A stretch of 64,000 nt of DNA, taken from contig OX352772.1 in the NCBI GenBank assembly GCA_947095535.1, positions 43,357,445-43,421,444 of the forward strand. The letters run 5' to 3'. The notes below the pieces were generated by a model. That model searched no databases. It saw nothing but the letters and a program-made list of their open reading frames with translations, and was not told where the DNA came from. This document shows, piece by piece, positions 1 to 12,474 of this stretch. Source of the stretch: Poecilobothrus nobilitatus. Taxonomy: Eukaryota > Arthropoda > Insecta > Diptera > Dolichopodidae. Position 1 is the first letter of the stretch, and each line of letters opens with the position of its first letter. The translations under genes and the position numbers were made by a program.

Positions 1-1541
1 AACATCAAATAATCTTAACAACAGATAACTGCAATATTTTACTTATTTTATTTACTTTTGTACGTATTTTAAATTTTATAAATTTCTGAAAAATTAAATT
101 AAATTAATTTAACAAAATGATATAATACATAAATAATATAAGGATACACTACTAGGCTAAGAGATAAATATAACACCGCAGTCACTACATCAAAAGAAGA
201 ATAAATATATATGTATGGATGTATACCATAGTAATAAAATAACATTTAGTGACTAAAAGCATCTAAAAGTTAAGAATAAAATTAACAAAATTCGCATTAA
301 AAGAAAAGAAAAATGTTTACTGTAAAAATTGTATTAAATAAAACTGCAGCGCAATATATATTTAAAAATTAATGTTCTAAAAAGTAAAAACGTTTTTCCT
401 CTCGCATTCGAATTTTGCACTAAAAACAAATTCTGAATCTTCTGAATTTTAGAAAAGCTTAATATTTTCTCAACGTGGCACAGTACATATGTACATACAT
501 AACCTACAACAAGCTACAACTTTTAAATTTAAAAATAAGTAGTGTATACCTTTGCGAAATTTAAACTTACATTAATTTTTTTGCGCACCAAACAGAACTT
601 ACAGCTGAATGACACAATAATTAAAATACTGATACGAATATCGCATATTCTCATTCAAGGAATACAAGTTCGAGTCCTAGTAAAAGCGAAATGTTCTTAT
701 CTGGTTTTTGACTCGATTCAGACCATTCAGACAATTTGTCTATTGCATTCAAATTAATGACGAACAATAATTAATTTTATCTATAAAGAAATTATAATTA
801 TTAATTTTTATTATATATACTATATAACTATATTATATACTATATAACTATATTATATATACTATATTATACTATATTAATTTTTTCATCAATAAAGAAA
901 TATAAAAATATAACCCAAAACAAAGACTCCCAAAACCACCAGTAGAGATGTACAAATTTATACAAAAATTTCTGTAAGTTTTTTTTTTCCACACTACCGT
1001 TTACACATTCTGAACTCTGAAGCAATGAAATATCACATTCTTGGATGTTATGTTTTTAATATCAAATATCAAATATCAATCAAATAACATATAAAAAAAA
1101 AGAGTATTTATAAGAAAACATGTAGACTTCATCAAAATTTGAAATAAAACTGATACTGATCTAAAGTTAATCTAGATTCACTCTTTTTATCTAATCAAAA
1201 TTGATTTAACGCAAAGGTTTAAATTGATTGATATTTGACAATATAATTGACAACATGCCATATTGCTTATTCAAAGGTTTAAATTGATTGACAATATAAT
1301 TGACAACATGTCATATTACTATATTCATATACATATTCAATAATTAATAAAATACGTTGTACATATTTTGAAAAAATAAAATTTCAACTCAAAATATCTT
1401 AAGCCACCCATTAAGTGGCGTTAAGTTTGTGCACCCATTTCCCTCCAATTCAATATTTGTTTTCTTTTAAAGTAGATGTATAAGTTATATATTATATTAT
1501 TAGAAAAATATTATTAAATTTTTAAATTAAATATTTTTAAT
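1..1541. other. AT-rich intergenic DNA with short tandem repeats
   Basis: No gene is supported here. The stretch holds an AT-only satellite-like run at about 812-880 (TATA/ACTATAT repeats) and a two-copy tandem repeat of about 60 bp at 1212-1320, in which both copies begin CAAAGGTTTAAATTGATTGA. The rest is unstructured AT-rich sequence downstream of the first secreted-protein gene. Confidence 0.6.
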
Positions 1542-1949
1542 TTATTCTTTAAATTTTACACAACCTTTATATTTAACATAAAATGCACAACCAGTATTTA
1601 ATAAAATTAGATTTTCCAAAGTTTGATTACCATTTAAATTTGTTAAATTATATGAAGTTTTATTGTTATTTAAAAATTTATTATCCAAAGTAATATTTTC
1701 ATTTGAAATGATAAATTGACTATCATTTATAGTTGATGTTGATGTTGAAGATAAATTTTTCAAAAATTTCTGTATATCAAAATTATTTTTTTGTTTTACA
1801 TCTTTTTTATTCATATTAATAATTTCTGATTTTATTTTTTCTAAATCATCTTTAAATATAAAATCATTTCTTGAGCTTTTTATTAAATTAATATTGCAAA
1901 ATATAAGCAAAAATGTAATAACATTTAAATATTTAAAATTTCTTGTCAT
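1542..1949 (-). CDS. small secreted two-cysteine protein, family copy 1
   Basis: This 135-aa protein is read from ATG at 1949 to TAA at 1542 in one exon. Residues 1-25 form a typical signal peptide (a charged start followed by a hydrophobic core). Residues 28-43 (NDFIFKDDLEKIKSEI) match a block found in three other genes in this window. A Ser/Thr-rich stretch with STSTST follows, then Asn-rich sequence with N-x-S/T sequons such as NLT, NQT and NKT. The mature protein has only two cysteines, C121 and C130, eight residues apart near the C terminus (CAFYVKYKGC). AATAAA overlaps the stop codon. I do not recognise the family. The layout suggests a secreted, probably glycosylated propeptide with a disulfide-closed tail. 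Function unknown. The coding call is supported mainly by conservation among paralogues. Confidence 0.8.
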   Translation of the reverse strand: MTRNFKYLNVITFLLIFCNINLIKSSRNDFIFKDDLEKIKSEIINMNKKDVKQKNNFDIQKFLKNLSSTSTSTINDSQFIISNENITLDNKFLNNNKTSYNLTNLNGNQTLENLILLNTGCAFYVKYKGCVKFKE

Positions 1950-1995
1950 ATTTTTTTTCCGTTTTGTTACTTTTACTGTTTAACTGTTAGAGAAT

Positions 1996-2010
1996 AACTA
2001 AATAAATTAA
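1996..2010 (-). promoter_or_regulatory. shared upstream motif of secreted-protein copy 1
   Basis: Plus-strand AACTAAATAAATTAA lies about 47-61 bp upstream of the ATG. Near-identical sequence is found upstream of all four paralogues. On the coding strand it contains TTTAGTT, which resembles an arthropod initiator, so it may mark the transcription start. This is inference. Confidence 0.35.
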
Positions 2011-2029
2011 AAATTATGATTAATAAAAA

Positions 2030-4680
2030 AAATCAGGATACCTATTTAAGAAAAAAAAAAAAACAAAACAAAAAATTAAGTTGTTCTTGTTATGAGCAAT
2101 TCTTAAGAAAACTAGTTCTCTTATTTAAATCATATTTAAATTATATTTCTTTTTACTTTAATACTTTAATACACACATTTATGTGTATATGAAATGATTT
2201 ATTGTAATTTTTAAGTTATCCCTTATTGTATACAGTTGATTGCAAAAAAACAAAATTAGAATTCTGACAGTTATTTTCAAATTAAATTGATCCTACTCCG
2301 AGTTCTGACTTCTGACTACTAATTAATGTACAACCAGGTAGAAATTGAATCTACACCTCCTTATTATACAGTTTTTCTGTTATTGGTTTCTTAATCAATT
2401 TATGTAATAGAAATGTTTTTGATATTAAAGTTAGAATTCTTATGTGAAAGTGACAGTAGAAATACATACGTAGATATGTACATATGTAGTTTAAAGTTGC
2501 TAACTCTAGGTTTATTCTAAACGGATTACATAGTCCTAACCCCCATTTATTAAAAAAATTACACATTTTTTATTGCTTAATATTTTCATTTATAAATTTA
2601 TGTTATTAATTCATTGTTTTTTTTTTCTAAGCTGGGAAGATATTTTTTTATTGAATCATTTGATTATTTAAAATAAGAAAATTTTTAACGGTAATTCTTA
2701 CATTTATGTTATCTTATATGTACATACATAAACTACATAAATATATAAATTTATACACTTATAATACTTAATACATATTATTCATATACAGATCTACTAT
2801 ATGCACACGAAATAAATACCATATCAATTTTTCAAATTAATTTAATTCGCTCACTTTTTTTGTGCTATTAGTGTACACAAATTATTGCTCTCCTCTTTAA
2901 AGAGCTTTAAGCTTAAGGAAAAAAAGGAAAAAATATTACAAAATTCGGGTAGACTTTTTTTTATCAACGTTTTTATAAATAAAAAAATTATAAATTCAAT
3001 TCAGATAGTGTAAAAAATTATGAATTTTAAGGTTTACTTAGAAATTTTTTCAGTAAATAGTGGGGTAAATTGAGCTTTCGTTCTCTTCAGTTCCTATCTT
3101 GATAGTTTATGTAGTTTATGTGTACATATATCGGTTTATATATATATAAGCAGAATAGCAGATATGTATAAGATAACATAAATGCAGAAATATTTTAAAA
3201 TCGTAATATAAATGTAAATAGGTATGTATTAGAAATACATATATACATATTATATATACCACATCACAGCATAATTATAGGCGGCAACCATAGTTGTTTT
3301 ATTGTAACCATAACATCATAATACGCGACGCGACATTGATAAATATATAATTCACTTTTATATATATTTTATATATATATATTATAATGTATTTTGTTTG
3401 TTTTAACATAGATATATAGTACTAATGTTTTCCATACACGTCGGACCTGGTTGTACTCGGACGTGTTTGCGGATCATACGACACACTTATCCAACCTATT
3501 ATCCAACCATTGTAATTATGTACTTTATATTTTTATTATTTTCTCAAATCAAAAAATCTCAATATTAAAATGACATTTAAGTTGTACAATTTGCCCATGC
3601 CCTCATAGTCCATACACGATACAACTCAAACTACAAACCAAAGACTACGCCCACAAAAATGAAAATTTTTTTTATATTCATTCAACCCTGAATCCACTTT
3701 CCAACCATCAAAATGGTTTTACAACTTGCCCATACACGATACAACTTATCAAGTTCGCGGACCTAAAATCTAAATGCATTTTTAATTTTTATAAATTTTT
3801 GTATCCTTCTTCCAGAAATTTAACTAAACTATTCAACATTTTTATAAGTCTTATTTTTTTTGTTAAAATTTCTTAATTTTAAAATGAAATTTGACTTTTT
3901 CTTATGTGCATACATACATACATACATAAGTAGGATGTTTTTGATTTTCGTACTTATGAAATACCGCCATAAATAAATATAAATCAATAATCATATTAAA
4001 TTTTGCATATAGTAAGGATTTATAATAGAAATTTTTGTTTGTAGAATATCTGGAAGGCATTTATTTTTGCAAAAATTTTGATTTTAATTTCTGGTCAGGT
4101 CAGCGCTTTTTATTTGAGTGAACTTTAATACCTTTTTTTTGGAGTAAAGTTAATTAAATAAAGGGTATTATAGTCGAATTTAAAAATGGATTTAAAGTTT
4201 ATGGACTTTAATACTCTGTTAAACAGATATTAAAATTAAAGTCTTTTCGGATTTAAATTCTTAAAATTTAATAAATACAAACCGTGAACTTTAATTTCTT
4301 GAACTTTAATTCACTCGTAACCCAACTATAATTATTATTACATATGCTAATTTAAATTACAAAATTTAAAAAAAATAAATTATTTACAATATTATAAATT
4401 TAGATAATAATTAAAATTATAATTAAAATTACGATATAAAATTTTATGTAATCTTTATTTTTTAAATTTGTATGTTAATGAAAATTAAATTATTATTTAA
4501 ATTTATTATACATAATATAATTATTATTTACATTTATATTATATTAAAGTCAATACGTAAGTATATATACATACATATGTACATATATGTATCTTGTTCC
4601 TGTTTAAATCTCGTATTTTGAATAAAATATAATTCATATAATAAATAATTCAATAAATACTAATTCATGACAGAGATAAT
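2030..4680. other. AT-rich intergenic DNA, possible small MITE
   Basis: No gene is supported. Short direct repeats occur near 3583 and 3718 (both contain TTGCCCAT followed by ACACGATACAACT). A possible small inverted-repeat element lies at about 4114-4316, with GAGTGAA ends facing inward and repeated ACTTTAAT words inside. CATA/TACA microsatellites are scattered through the stretch. Confidence 0.4.
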
Positions 4681-4685
4681 TTGTA

Positions 4686-6276
4686 AAAAACGAAGAAGAA
4701 GCTTTTGCTCTTGTCAACTCTATACCTGTACGAACCCTTTATTGTTTTCAAAATTAAATATAGTATCACTCACTCTTATAGTATATTTTTTTTTTTTTTT
4801 GAATTTTTCATTATTTTAAAATCATTTGGATATGAGTTTTATAATTTCTGGAATTATGGTTTATATAATATGATTCTTCGATTCGAACGCATATTCGAAC
4901 TTATATTATCTAACGATTATAAATCCAACACTTTTCCAACTATGCTACATCAGTGCCATTTAATACTAACCGGTAAATGTATATTGATTTATGGCTCCTG
5001 GAAATAATCCGACAAGAAATAATTCCCCAAAAAAAAAAAAAATGAAATAACACCACAAAATTTTGTATGGAAAATAACGCCGCAAAAATTGGAACGTTAT
5101 TTCATTTTTTTGCGGTTTTATTTCATATGAAATCTTGATGTACCTTGAGTATCTTGATGATTGTTTTATTTTGACTTATTTATTTTAATAATGATGAACT
5201 TTAAAGCCTATAGACTTTGATACCTTTTCATATTTTCAAAATTTCTGAAAAAAGCATATAACCCTGATTTTGAATCCAACTCTAAAATCTCTTCTAAGTC
5301 AGAATCTCGCATATATATACATATAAATATTCTGGAAAAAGGGAGTAGCCTGATTTCGTAGCCAACTCTAAAATTTCTTCTATTTTTTTGGTGTTTTTTA
5401 TTTTTTGTGGATTATTTTGTGGCCTTGATTTATACTTAGTTATTACAAAGACTACATAAAGATGTCCAAATAGCAGTAAAAAACGTGTAGATTCAGCTAC
5501 ATACTCAATTTTCAAATTTAACTTTTTCTATTTTTATTTGGATATTTTTTGCTTTTATAAATGAACTTTCGTATGGTTTGTTTCGTTTGTTTATGCATAT
5601 ATTTTTTGTACAAACTAAAAGGCAGAAACTAAAAATTATTTAGTTATACATCTACATAAGAAGTATATAGAAATGCATTATTAAATGATATCATGAGATA
5701 TTTTTATTTGTATGCTATTATTATTAATTTAATATAGAAGACTATTATTACAAACGTGAAAATAATTTCTTTATACTTTATTATTCTTTTACAACACAAA
5801 AACAAAAAAAACAAAAAATAAGCAAAAAACTTATATAAATTCTTGTCACAAATAAATTTTGAATGAAAAATTAAACTTTTGTGTGAAAAATCTGTAGATG
5901 AAAAAGTTAGTTGTTCCATAGCTACCCGAAATTTTCGTCGGATCTCAACCAAAAAAAAAAAAAAATAAGGAGCCTAGAAATTGATCCAAAAATATTTTGT
6001 GTTATTTTCAAGAACACAAGCTTTCTTAGTTCTTAAGTTATCGTGCTGATAAATGGAGAAAGCTTAAGAGACTACTTTTTCGATTCTCATTAGATCCATA
6101 TACTTGAGATAAGCATGCTTATTTCGAGGTGTTACAAACCTCACCCGATCCATACAATTGAGTCTATATCTATGAATCAATTAATACAAATGAGTCTATA
6201 GTATGCTTATTTCAAGGTGTTACAAACGGTGGATCAATTTTAATATACCTGAGACTATCGTACGGGTATAAAAACA
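4686..6276 (-). repeat. diverged copy of the TATACCCGTACGA-ended repeat family
   Basis: The left part (about 4690-5000) aligns by eye with the left end of the copy at 9964-11540 (TTGTCAACTC, then a TACCCGTACGAACC-like word, then CCATTTAATACTAA). The right part (about 5885-6276) aligns with its right end (GATCTCAACCAAAAAA, GGTGTTACAAAC, TATCGTACGGGTATA). Total length is close to that of the 1.58-kb full copy, but the middle is not alignable, so this is either a decayed full copy or a composite. Confidence 0.55.
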
Positions 6277-6562
6277 CTAAAGTATAGAAAATAATTCAAA
6301 ATCCTGACAAAAAAAAAAATTGTTTTTATCTTAATATTAGGTATGTTAATTAATGAAATCAACATTTTATTTCATTTCTGCTAATAAAATGTTGAATACA
6401 TTTTTAGTATATACATACAAGTATTTTTCCTAAATAAAAAATTTTGCAAAAAATATATACTTATCATATCATACCCATATCTGCTCATATCATGTTAGAC
6501 TTGTTATACAAAAAACTATCATTGAACTGTGGTTCCAACCATGGAGCTTTTAATTTTGTTTA

Positions 6563-6754
6563 TGGAGCCTGGGTGGCCTAGTGGGTAAGAGTGTATAAAA
6601 TACGCTGTAAACACCGAGGGAGTGTGGTTTCGAATACCATACACGCCGTAAGAGTTATTCCCTTTTACGACATTTACAGCCACGCCTGAACAGGAAAGGC
6701 TGTGTAATATCCTGTCCACATTTATGTAGCAGAGAAATACTTAAAAAAAAAAAA
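6563..6754 (+). repeat. tRNA-derived SINE, copy 1
   Basis: A tRNA-like head holds an A box (TGGCCTAGTGGG at about 6573-6584) and a B box-like GGTTTCGAATACC at about 6626-6638. A short body with a CGTAAGAG...TTTTACGAC hairpin follows, then an A-run at 6742-6754. The head and hairpin match the copy at 24504. It cannot be a functional tRNA because there is no acceptor stem and the B box is altered. Confidence 0.6.
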
Positions 6755-7391
6755 ATTTTTTTTTTTTATATTATACAAAAAGCTAAATTGCCATTTGTCA
6801 TGTTGGTTTACTGCACCAAAATAGAATTATTAAAAATTCTATAATTCGTGCTTTAATTTGATGATAAATTTACGTGATACATTTCCAAAGTCTAATATAT
6901 GGATAAATGTTATATGTCTCATTCTATCTGTTCGTTCGGGGTTTACTTCGACAAGCGTCCCCTATTGTTTACAAAATTTCTATTCATTAAAAAAAATTCT
7001 ATTAAATTTTATTCGTTTAGAAAGATCCTTTTTGGCAATTTAAATTTAAAATTTTACTATTATGTAAGACCTTCGTTAAAAATATATTTACACATTACTT
7101 GTAATATATATATAAGATATAAAATCATTTTTTTTTTCTGAATAAACTTATATTTATTAATGTGATACTTATAATACAACTCAAATATTCAATTTATATA
7201 ATGATATTCATACAATATTTTAAATGGTTTCATTGGTTATGTTTAGCTTAATCACGTGCTGTATTTTCTGTCTTTATTATTATTTTAATTTTATTTTAAT
7301 ATTTGTTTTTTTGTTTTAATTAAAACTTGTTGTATACCGCACATAAACAAAATAATATTTTATGAAATTATATTAAATCGTTATTTTTTTA
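6755..7391. other. AT-rich intergenic DNA
   Basis: Nothing recognisable apart from homopolymer runs. Short frames here look like chance. Confidence 0.5.
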
Positions 7392-7898
7392 TTAATTTAT
7401 ATGTACACATCCTCTATTTTCAACATAAAAAGGACAAGGAACATAACCTAAAGTCTTATCTTCTATAATTAAACTACCATTTAAATTTAATATATGATCA
7501 GTATCTAAAGTTGTTAAATTTAAATTTTTTGAATTTGTATCATTTTCTAATGTTAAATTTATATTAGAATTGTTAATTAAAGTATCATTAATTAATGTTG
7601 TTGTTGTTGCTGTTGTTGTTGTTGTTGTGTTATTTTTAAAAATTTTAATTATTAGGTCACTTAAACTTGTTGTTGTTTCGGTAGAACTTGATAAAATTCG
7701 TGGTAAATTTTTAAAATCATTAATATTTGTTTGATTTTCTTTAAATTTTTTGATATTTAACATTTCTAATTTTATATTTTCCAATTGATCTTTAAATGTA
7801 AAATCTTGTTTTAAACATGTAATTAAATTTATCTCATAAAATATAAGAAAAAATATTATTTTTAATAAACAAAAATAATTAATAATTTTTATATCCAT
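7392..7898 (-). CDS. small secreted two-cysteine protein, family copy 2
   Basis: This 168-aa single-exon protein runs from ATG at 7898 to TAA at 7392. A hydrophobic signal peptide covers residues 1 to about 28. Residues 31-46 (QDFTFKDQLENIKLEM) are the family block. A spacer follows with LSSSTETTTS and an expanded threonine run encoded by an ACA-type trinucleotide repeat (about 7598-7630), then Asn-rich sequence with several N-x-S/T sequons (NDT, NLT, NGS). The C-terminal tail has C155 and C164 separated by eight residues (CPFYVENRGC), as in copy 1. AATAAA sits directly at the stop codon. The product is predicted to be secreted and heavily glycosylated. Function is unknown. The longer length than copies 1 and 3 comes from the low-complexity spacer. 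Confidence 0.82.
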   Translation of the reverse strand: MDIKIINYFCLLKIIFFLIFYEINLITCLKQDFTFKDQLENIKLEMLNIKKFKENQTNINDFKNLPRILSSSTETTTSLSDLIIKIFKNNTTTTTTATTTTLINDTLINNSNINLTLENDTNSKNLNLTTLDTDHILNLNGSLIIEDKTLGYVPCPFYVENRGCVHIN

Positions 7899-7937
7899 TT
7901 TATTTTTATCGTTTATACTGTTCTAAAGTTTAAAAAC

Positions 7938-7952
7938 AACTAAATTAATTAT
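7938..7952 (-). promoter_or_regulatory. shared upstream motif of secreted-protein copy 2
   Basis: Plus-strand AACTAAATTAATTAT lies about 40-54 bp upstream of the ATG and matches the motif upstream of the other three paralogues. TACTGTT between motif and ATG is also shared with copy 1. Confidence 0.35.
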
Positions 7953-8103
7953 CGTATATAAAACAGATGAGTTGAAACAGACAGAGTATTAAAATGGGTC
8001 CCTGAAATAAAGCCAAATGACTTTATTTCATTGTCATATTTGAAATAAAGCTCTGAAACGACCATTGTCATATTTGAAATAAAGCCCTAACTTAGTAACT
8101 CTA

Positions 8104-8775
8104 CTCTGAGGTTCTAGGATGAAATTATGCAACGATCAGAAAACCTAAGCATTTTAGGTTTGCAGCTAAATCAAAAAATGATATGGAATGATCATATTTT
8201 TGATATAGCAAAAAGTGCTGCTAAATGCTTAGGTTTCCTCTTTAGGTGCAAGACATATTTTTCATCCAAGTACTTGCTTAATATTTATAAGGCTTATATA
8301 CGACCCAAGATGGAGTATAATTCCCATATATAGGCTTCACTTATTTCATTGAATTACTTCGATTGAATTCAAAAACGCGCCATTCGTCTTATTGTTGACT
8401 CCGTGGAGATTGCTTGTCTCACTTCTCTTGGCATTTGTTATAATATTGGTGCCCTTTCTCTTTTTTATAGATATTTTGTGGGTTAATCGCTGATGCCATC
8501 TCTCAAAACATTCCACCGCACCACTAGAGGAGCCTCAAGTGCTCATGCCTACTATGTGGAACTTCCTAAATGGTACTCTACTGGTTATAGCAATTCGTTT
8601 GTTGTCAGAAAAATGTGGAACCTATTACCATCCTCTGTGTTTCTAAAAGTTGACGATTTTTTGATTTACAATTTGCACAAATTGAAAACGAATCTTAACA
8701 AATTTATGATGCAATTACCGTCTCATTCCCCTTTATTTGAGTTTAAGCTTAGTTTTATGCATTCGATTCAGTAAT
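8104..8775 (+). pseudogene. non-LTR retrotransposon (LINE) 3' end relic
   Basis: Translation with at least two in-frame stops gives the conserved C-terminal part of insect LINE ORF2. The first frame (8127-8333) contains LGLQLNQKMIWNDHI, AKSAAKCLGFLFRCK and YKAYIRPKMEY. It continues past a stop as IQKRAIRLIVDS and GALSLFYRYFVG. A final frame (8493-8774) has TTRGASSAHAYYVELP, NSFVVRKMWNLLPSSVF and a leucine-rich tail. The RT catalytic domain is absent, so this is a dead 5'-truncated copy. Confidence 0.82.
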
Positions 8776-9963
8776 TTATTTTACAATGAACGGTAATTTT
8801 ATAACCAACATACATAGATCATATACTCTTAGTGCATTCTAATTGAAAAACCAAACACAATTTTTATGCTCTTAGAGCTCCGAATTTAAATATGAACACC
8901 AATTTGAACATCTTGAGAGATTTTGCTCTGATGTTTCAATTTATTTATGAAAACGTCTATTAATTTATGCATATAAAAGGATTTTTAGAAATCGGATTTC
9001 ATATAGATTGAAAATTTGCTTATCACAAAAGATTCTGGATTACCCCTCTGAATATCAATAAATTATAATTTTCAAGTTATTATACATCATCAAGTTGGTT
9101 TTAATGTATAGTGTAGAATTAAATATACCGTTCATCGGTTCATAAGTACTACTTATTAGTCTTTATATATGAAAAATTCATGGGAAAGAAAATTTTCAAT
9201 TTGTGCGTTATAATTTAAATTAACAGCTCAAATTTCAAAAATATTTTCAAATTTAAATTAACATCTGAAAAAATGTTTTGAGTTTTGACTATAACTAATA
9301 AATTTTCATACAAAAAATAGTTTTGATTTCTTTGAAGCTTAAAATTTGTTTATAACTGAATTTTAGAGGAAAAAAAGTTACTGATTTAAAGCTTCCGAAA
9401 ATGTATTTTAGTATACCTTGAATATCAATTAATAACCCAATATACCGCTGATTATAAAAAAAAAAAAACTTTTAAATTTTTTAAAAACCATTATGTTTTA
9501 AGTTTATGATGAGAGATATTTAGAAATACACACATACCAAATTTAATAACAAATAATTATTAATTTTTTGAAAATCACCGAAATTTTTATAATATGTAGA
9601 TTAGATTTGATATGAGGTCATTTAAATTTAATTAAAAAAAAAAAAAATATTATTAAAATCTCATAGACACAAAGCGTGATTTCCTATTTAATAACCCAAA
9701 TTATTTTTTATTTAAATTTTAATGATAAGTCATCGAAAATTTTTAAGATCAGATTAAAATTAAACTTGATAGAATCTCAAACTTGAGATTTTGATATTAT
9801 GATTAAAAAAAAAAATAAAATAGAACTTGTTTTTAATAGTATATTATTATAAAGGTACTTTAAATTCTGATTTTATTATTGTACAAGTTCAATATGGTAA
9901 ATATTTATATTCAATATGGTAAATATTAAATTTTGTAAACAATTTAACGTGTTTTTATAATAT
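8776..9963. other. AT-rich intergenic DNA
   Basis: No coding or repeat structure is recognised. Several oligo-A runs of 10-13 are present. Confidence 0.5.
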
Positions 9964-11540
9964 AAACGAGGAAGAATACAGTTGACTTTGTCAACTCTTA
10001 GATACCCGTACGAACCGTTAGTATATTCACAGCCTGTCACTCTGCTTACAATATTATTTTTTTAATATTTCAGTATTTTAAAATAATTTGGGTGAATTTT
10101 ATAATTTCTAGAACTATGGGTTGTACATATAAACTATATGTTTATATGTACATTCTTCAAAAGCAGATTCTAACCTTTCACATAACGATTATCAATCCAA
10201 AACTTTTTCAAATATTCTATAGTACCATTTAATACTAAGCGGTAAATGTATATTAAATTTACTAAGTACAAAACAGTAAATATAATTTTAAATATTATAT
10301 TATATTATATTTAAATATTGCATTGACAGAATAATTTCTTATAAGTACAATAAAATACATATATGTATGTAAATACGGCGCTATATAATATACATCTATA
10401 CTCTTATCATTCATTCACTGGTAATACGATATGTAAATAAACATGATATTATATAAGTATGTATATATATCAATATCATATAAATAAAAATTCTTCAAGC
10501 AACCGTTATGTTGTTTATTTAATTACATTTTTTTGTACTACGCATTATATCCTCAACAATTTCAAATTATCGAGTAAAACAAAATGGAAAAAATTCGTTA
10601 AAGAAATTTGTTAGAAAATTTGAAAAAATCAAGTAACACTTTCGTCAATTATAAAGTAACCCTATATTATTAAACAAAGTTGTTAAGAGAAATAAAAGTA
10701 TAATGTTGGAGCTTTAATTTTTGTGTATTACTTCAAAAAAATTTTAACAGGTGTTCAAGTTACAGGTGTATAAAAATAGAAAATTTTCAGTTTTTGACCC
10801 CTTACAGCTCCTAAACGGGGGGTGATACAAAAAAAATTTCTGAAATGACTCATACTAATTTTCAAAGATCTAACATCTGTCAAAATTTCAAGTTTCCAAC
10901 TTAAACCGTTTAGAAGATGGAAGGGTTAAAGAATTTTGCAAAATTTGAGTTTCGCATAACGGTAAATTAAGACACCGTATGCCAAAATTATATATTTATT
11001 GTATATATACTTTTAAAGCTAATGAAACGTTTGGAGTTTTCAAAATGAAGATATACCTTATACAACTTGTTCTATAACAATTTAAATATAAAGCTTTTTT
11101 GAACCTTTGGGGAGCTGTAGCTCCGTAACGGGTGGGGCTACAAAAAAAAGTTATAAAAAATAAAATTAATATTTTTGTGAGATCTATCAGTAGTTAAAAT
11201 TTCATAGCTCTATTGCAAAAAAAATGTGGGGATCTAAAAGTTAGGTGTTCGAGAGCTACCCTAAGGCTTGGTCCAAACTCAACCAAAAAAAATAGGGAAC
11301 CTACAAATTACTCCCAAAATATTTTGTGTAAATTTCAAGATTCTAGCTTTCTTAGTTTTTGAGTTACCGTGCTGACGGACGGACGGACGGACGGACGGAC
11401 GGACGGACATGGCTCAAAAGTCTTAGAATTTTTTTCTGATCCGATCCATACCTTTGAAGGTATATCTAGCTCGCTTATTTCGAGGTGTTACAAACGGAGG
11501 AGTAATTTTATTATACCCGATCCTATCGTACGGGTATAAG
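9964..11540 (-). repeat. 1.58-kb dispersed repeat with TATACCCGTACGA-type inverted ends
   Basis: This is the most complete copy of a non-coding family. The left end reads CTTAGATACCCGTACGA (9997-10013). The right end is its imperfect inverse, TCGTACGGGTATAAG (11526-11540). A (GGAC)n microsatellite lies at 11373-11406. The same internal landmarks (GTTACGGAGCTACAGCTCC, CGGTTTAAGTTGGAAACTTG) recur in opposite orientation at 28304-29552 and 29974-31520, and partly at 26506, 47216 and 56335. There is no open reading frame, so it is either non-autonomous or a fragment of a larger element. Confidence 0.7.
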
Positions 11541-12285
11541 TACCTATTTTGATTTTACACGCATTTATAAATTATAATTATTAATCTCTTTTGCTTTTTT
11601 GAGTCATTATAATATATTGTATATATATACTATGTATGTATATATAAATAAGGGAAGAATATATTTTTTCGATTGCAAAAGTTACCGGAAAATCTCTAAA
11701 CTTTTTAAGTATGAGAAAAACATATATACATTTTATCTTGAAATCTACTCCAGAAAACAAAAACCAAATAAAACTTACATTGGATAACAGGTTGAATATA
11801 ATTAAAATATTTTAGGACAGTTGTTCCAGTATCTAAATAAGATACAAAATTAAATTATTAAATAATAAATTATTTTTAAGTTTCAAATTATAAGTTAAGT
11901 CATCGTTGAAATGTAGTAGATGCTTAATTTTTCTATAAATATATGTTTTGAATGATGTCTGTCTATACTATGAAATTAAAAGAGTATTATACGAAATTTT
12001 CGGCGTAATAGTAAAACCTTAAATATACACGCTAGAGTTTAGTTGCATTAAAATCCAGGAAAGAAATATACAAAAACTTATATTTAACAAGAATACTCTT
12101 AAATGACCACCATTTATATTCCTAGATTTATATAATCCACACAGAATTTAATATTCACACTATTGGAGTCCTTATATAATCCCATTCCTCAATATAAGTA
12201 AAATATTTCCATTCTTAACAAATTTCATTTTAACTTCCCAGTAACTAACTATAATATATGTGCATATACATATATACATCTGACT
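11541..12285. other. AT-rich intergenic DNA
   Basis: No gene or repeat is recognised beyond TA-rich microsatellite tracts. Confidence 0.45.
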
Positions 12286-12289
12286 CTGA

Positions 12290-12440
12290 CTCATGGCGCA
12301 GTGGTTAAGTCGCCAACCTTTCAATCTTGGATTCGCCAACCTTTCAATCTTGGTCTTTTAAACCTGACCGGGGTTTGAACCCAAGACCAAAGTCGCCAAC
12401 CTATCTTGGTCTTGGGTTCAAACCCCGGTCAGGTCATAAA
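12290..12440 (+). repeat. tRNA-like SINE head with duplicated arm and inverted B box
   Basis: An A-box-like TGGCGCAGTGGTTAAGTCG lies at about 12296-12314. The 20-mer CGCCAACCTTTCAATCTTGG is present twice, at 12311-12330 and 12334-12353, with a shortened third version at 12394-12409. A B box (GGGGTTTGAACCC) sits in the left arm (12363-12390) of a perfect 28-bp inverted repeat whose right arm is 12406-12433, with a 15-base spacer. The result is a pol III-like head with two B boxes facing opposite ways. Confidence 0.6.
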
Positions 12441-12474
12441 TAAAAAATATGTAGTACTTTTATATCGTAATAAT

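Noticed and set aside
542..757. 71-codon frame near the window start
   Set aside because: No ATG at its start, no domain and composition like the flanking intergenic DNA.
6563..6645. tRNA gene suggested by A and B boxes
   Set aside because: There is no foldable acceptor stem, the B box is altered and a SINE body follows; the same holds for 24504 and 12290.
11373..11406. (GGAC)n array as a CRISPR-like or regulatory array
   Set aside because: It is a simple tetranucleotide microsatellite inside a dispersed eukaryotic repeat; there are no spacers.
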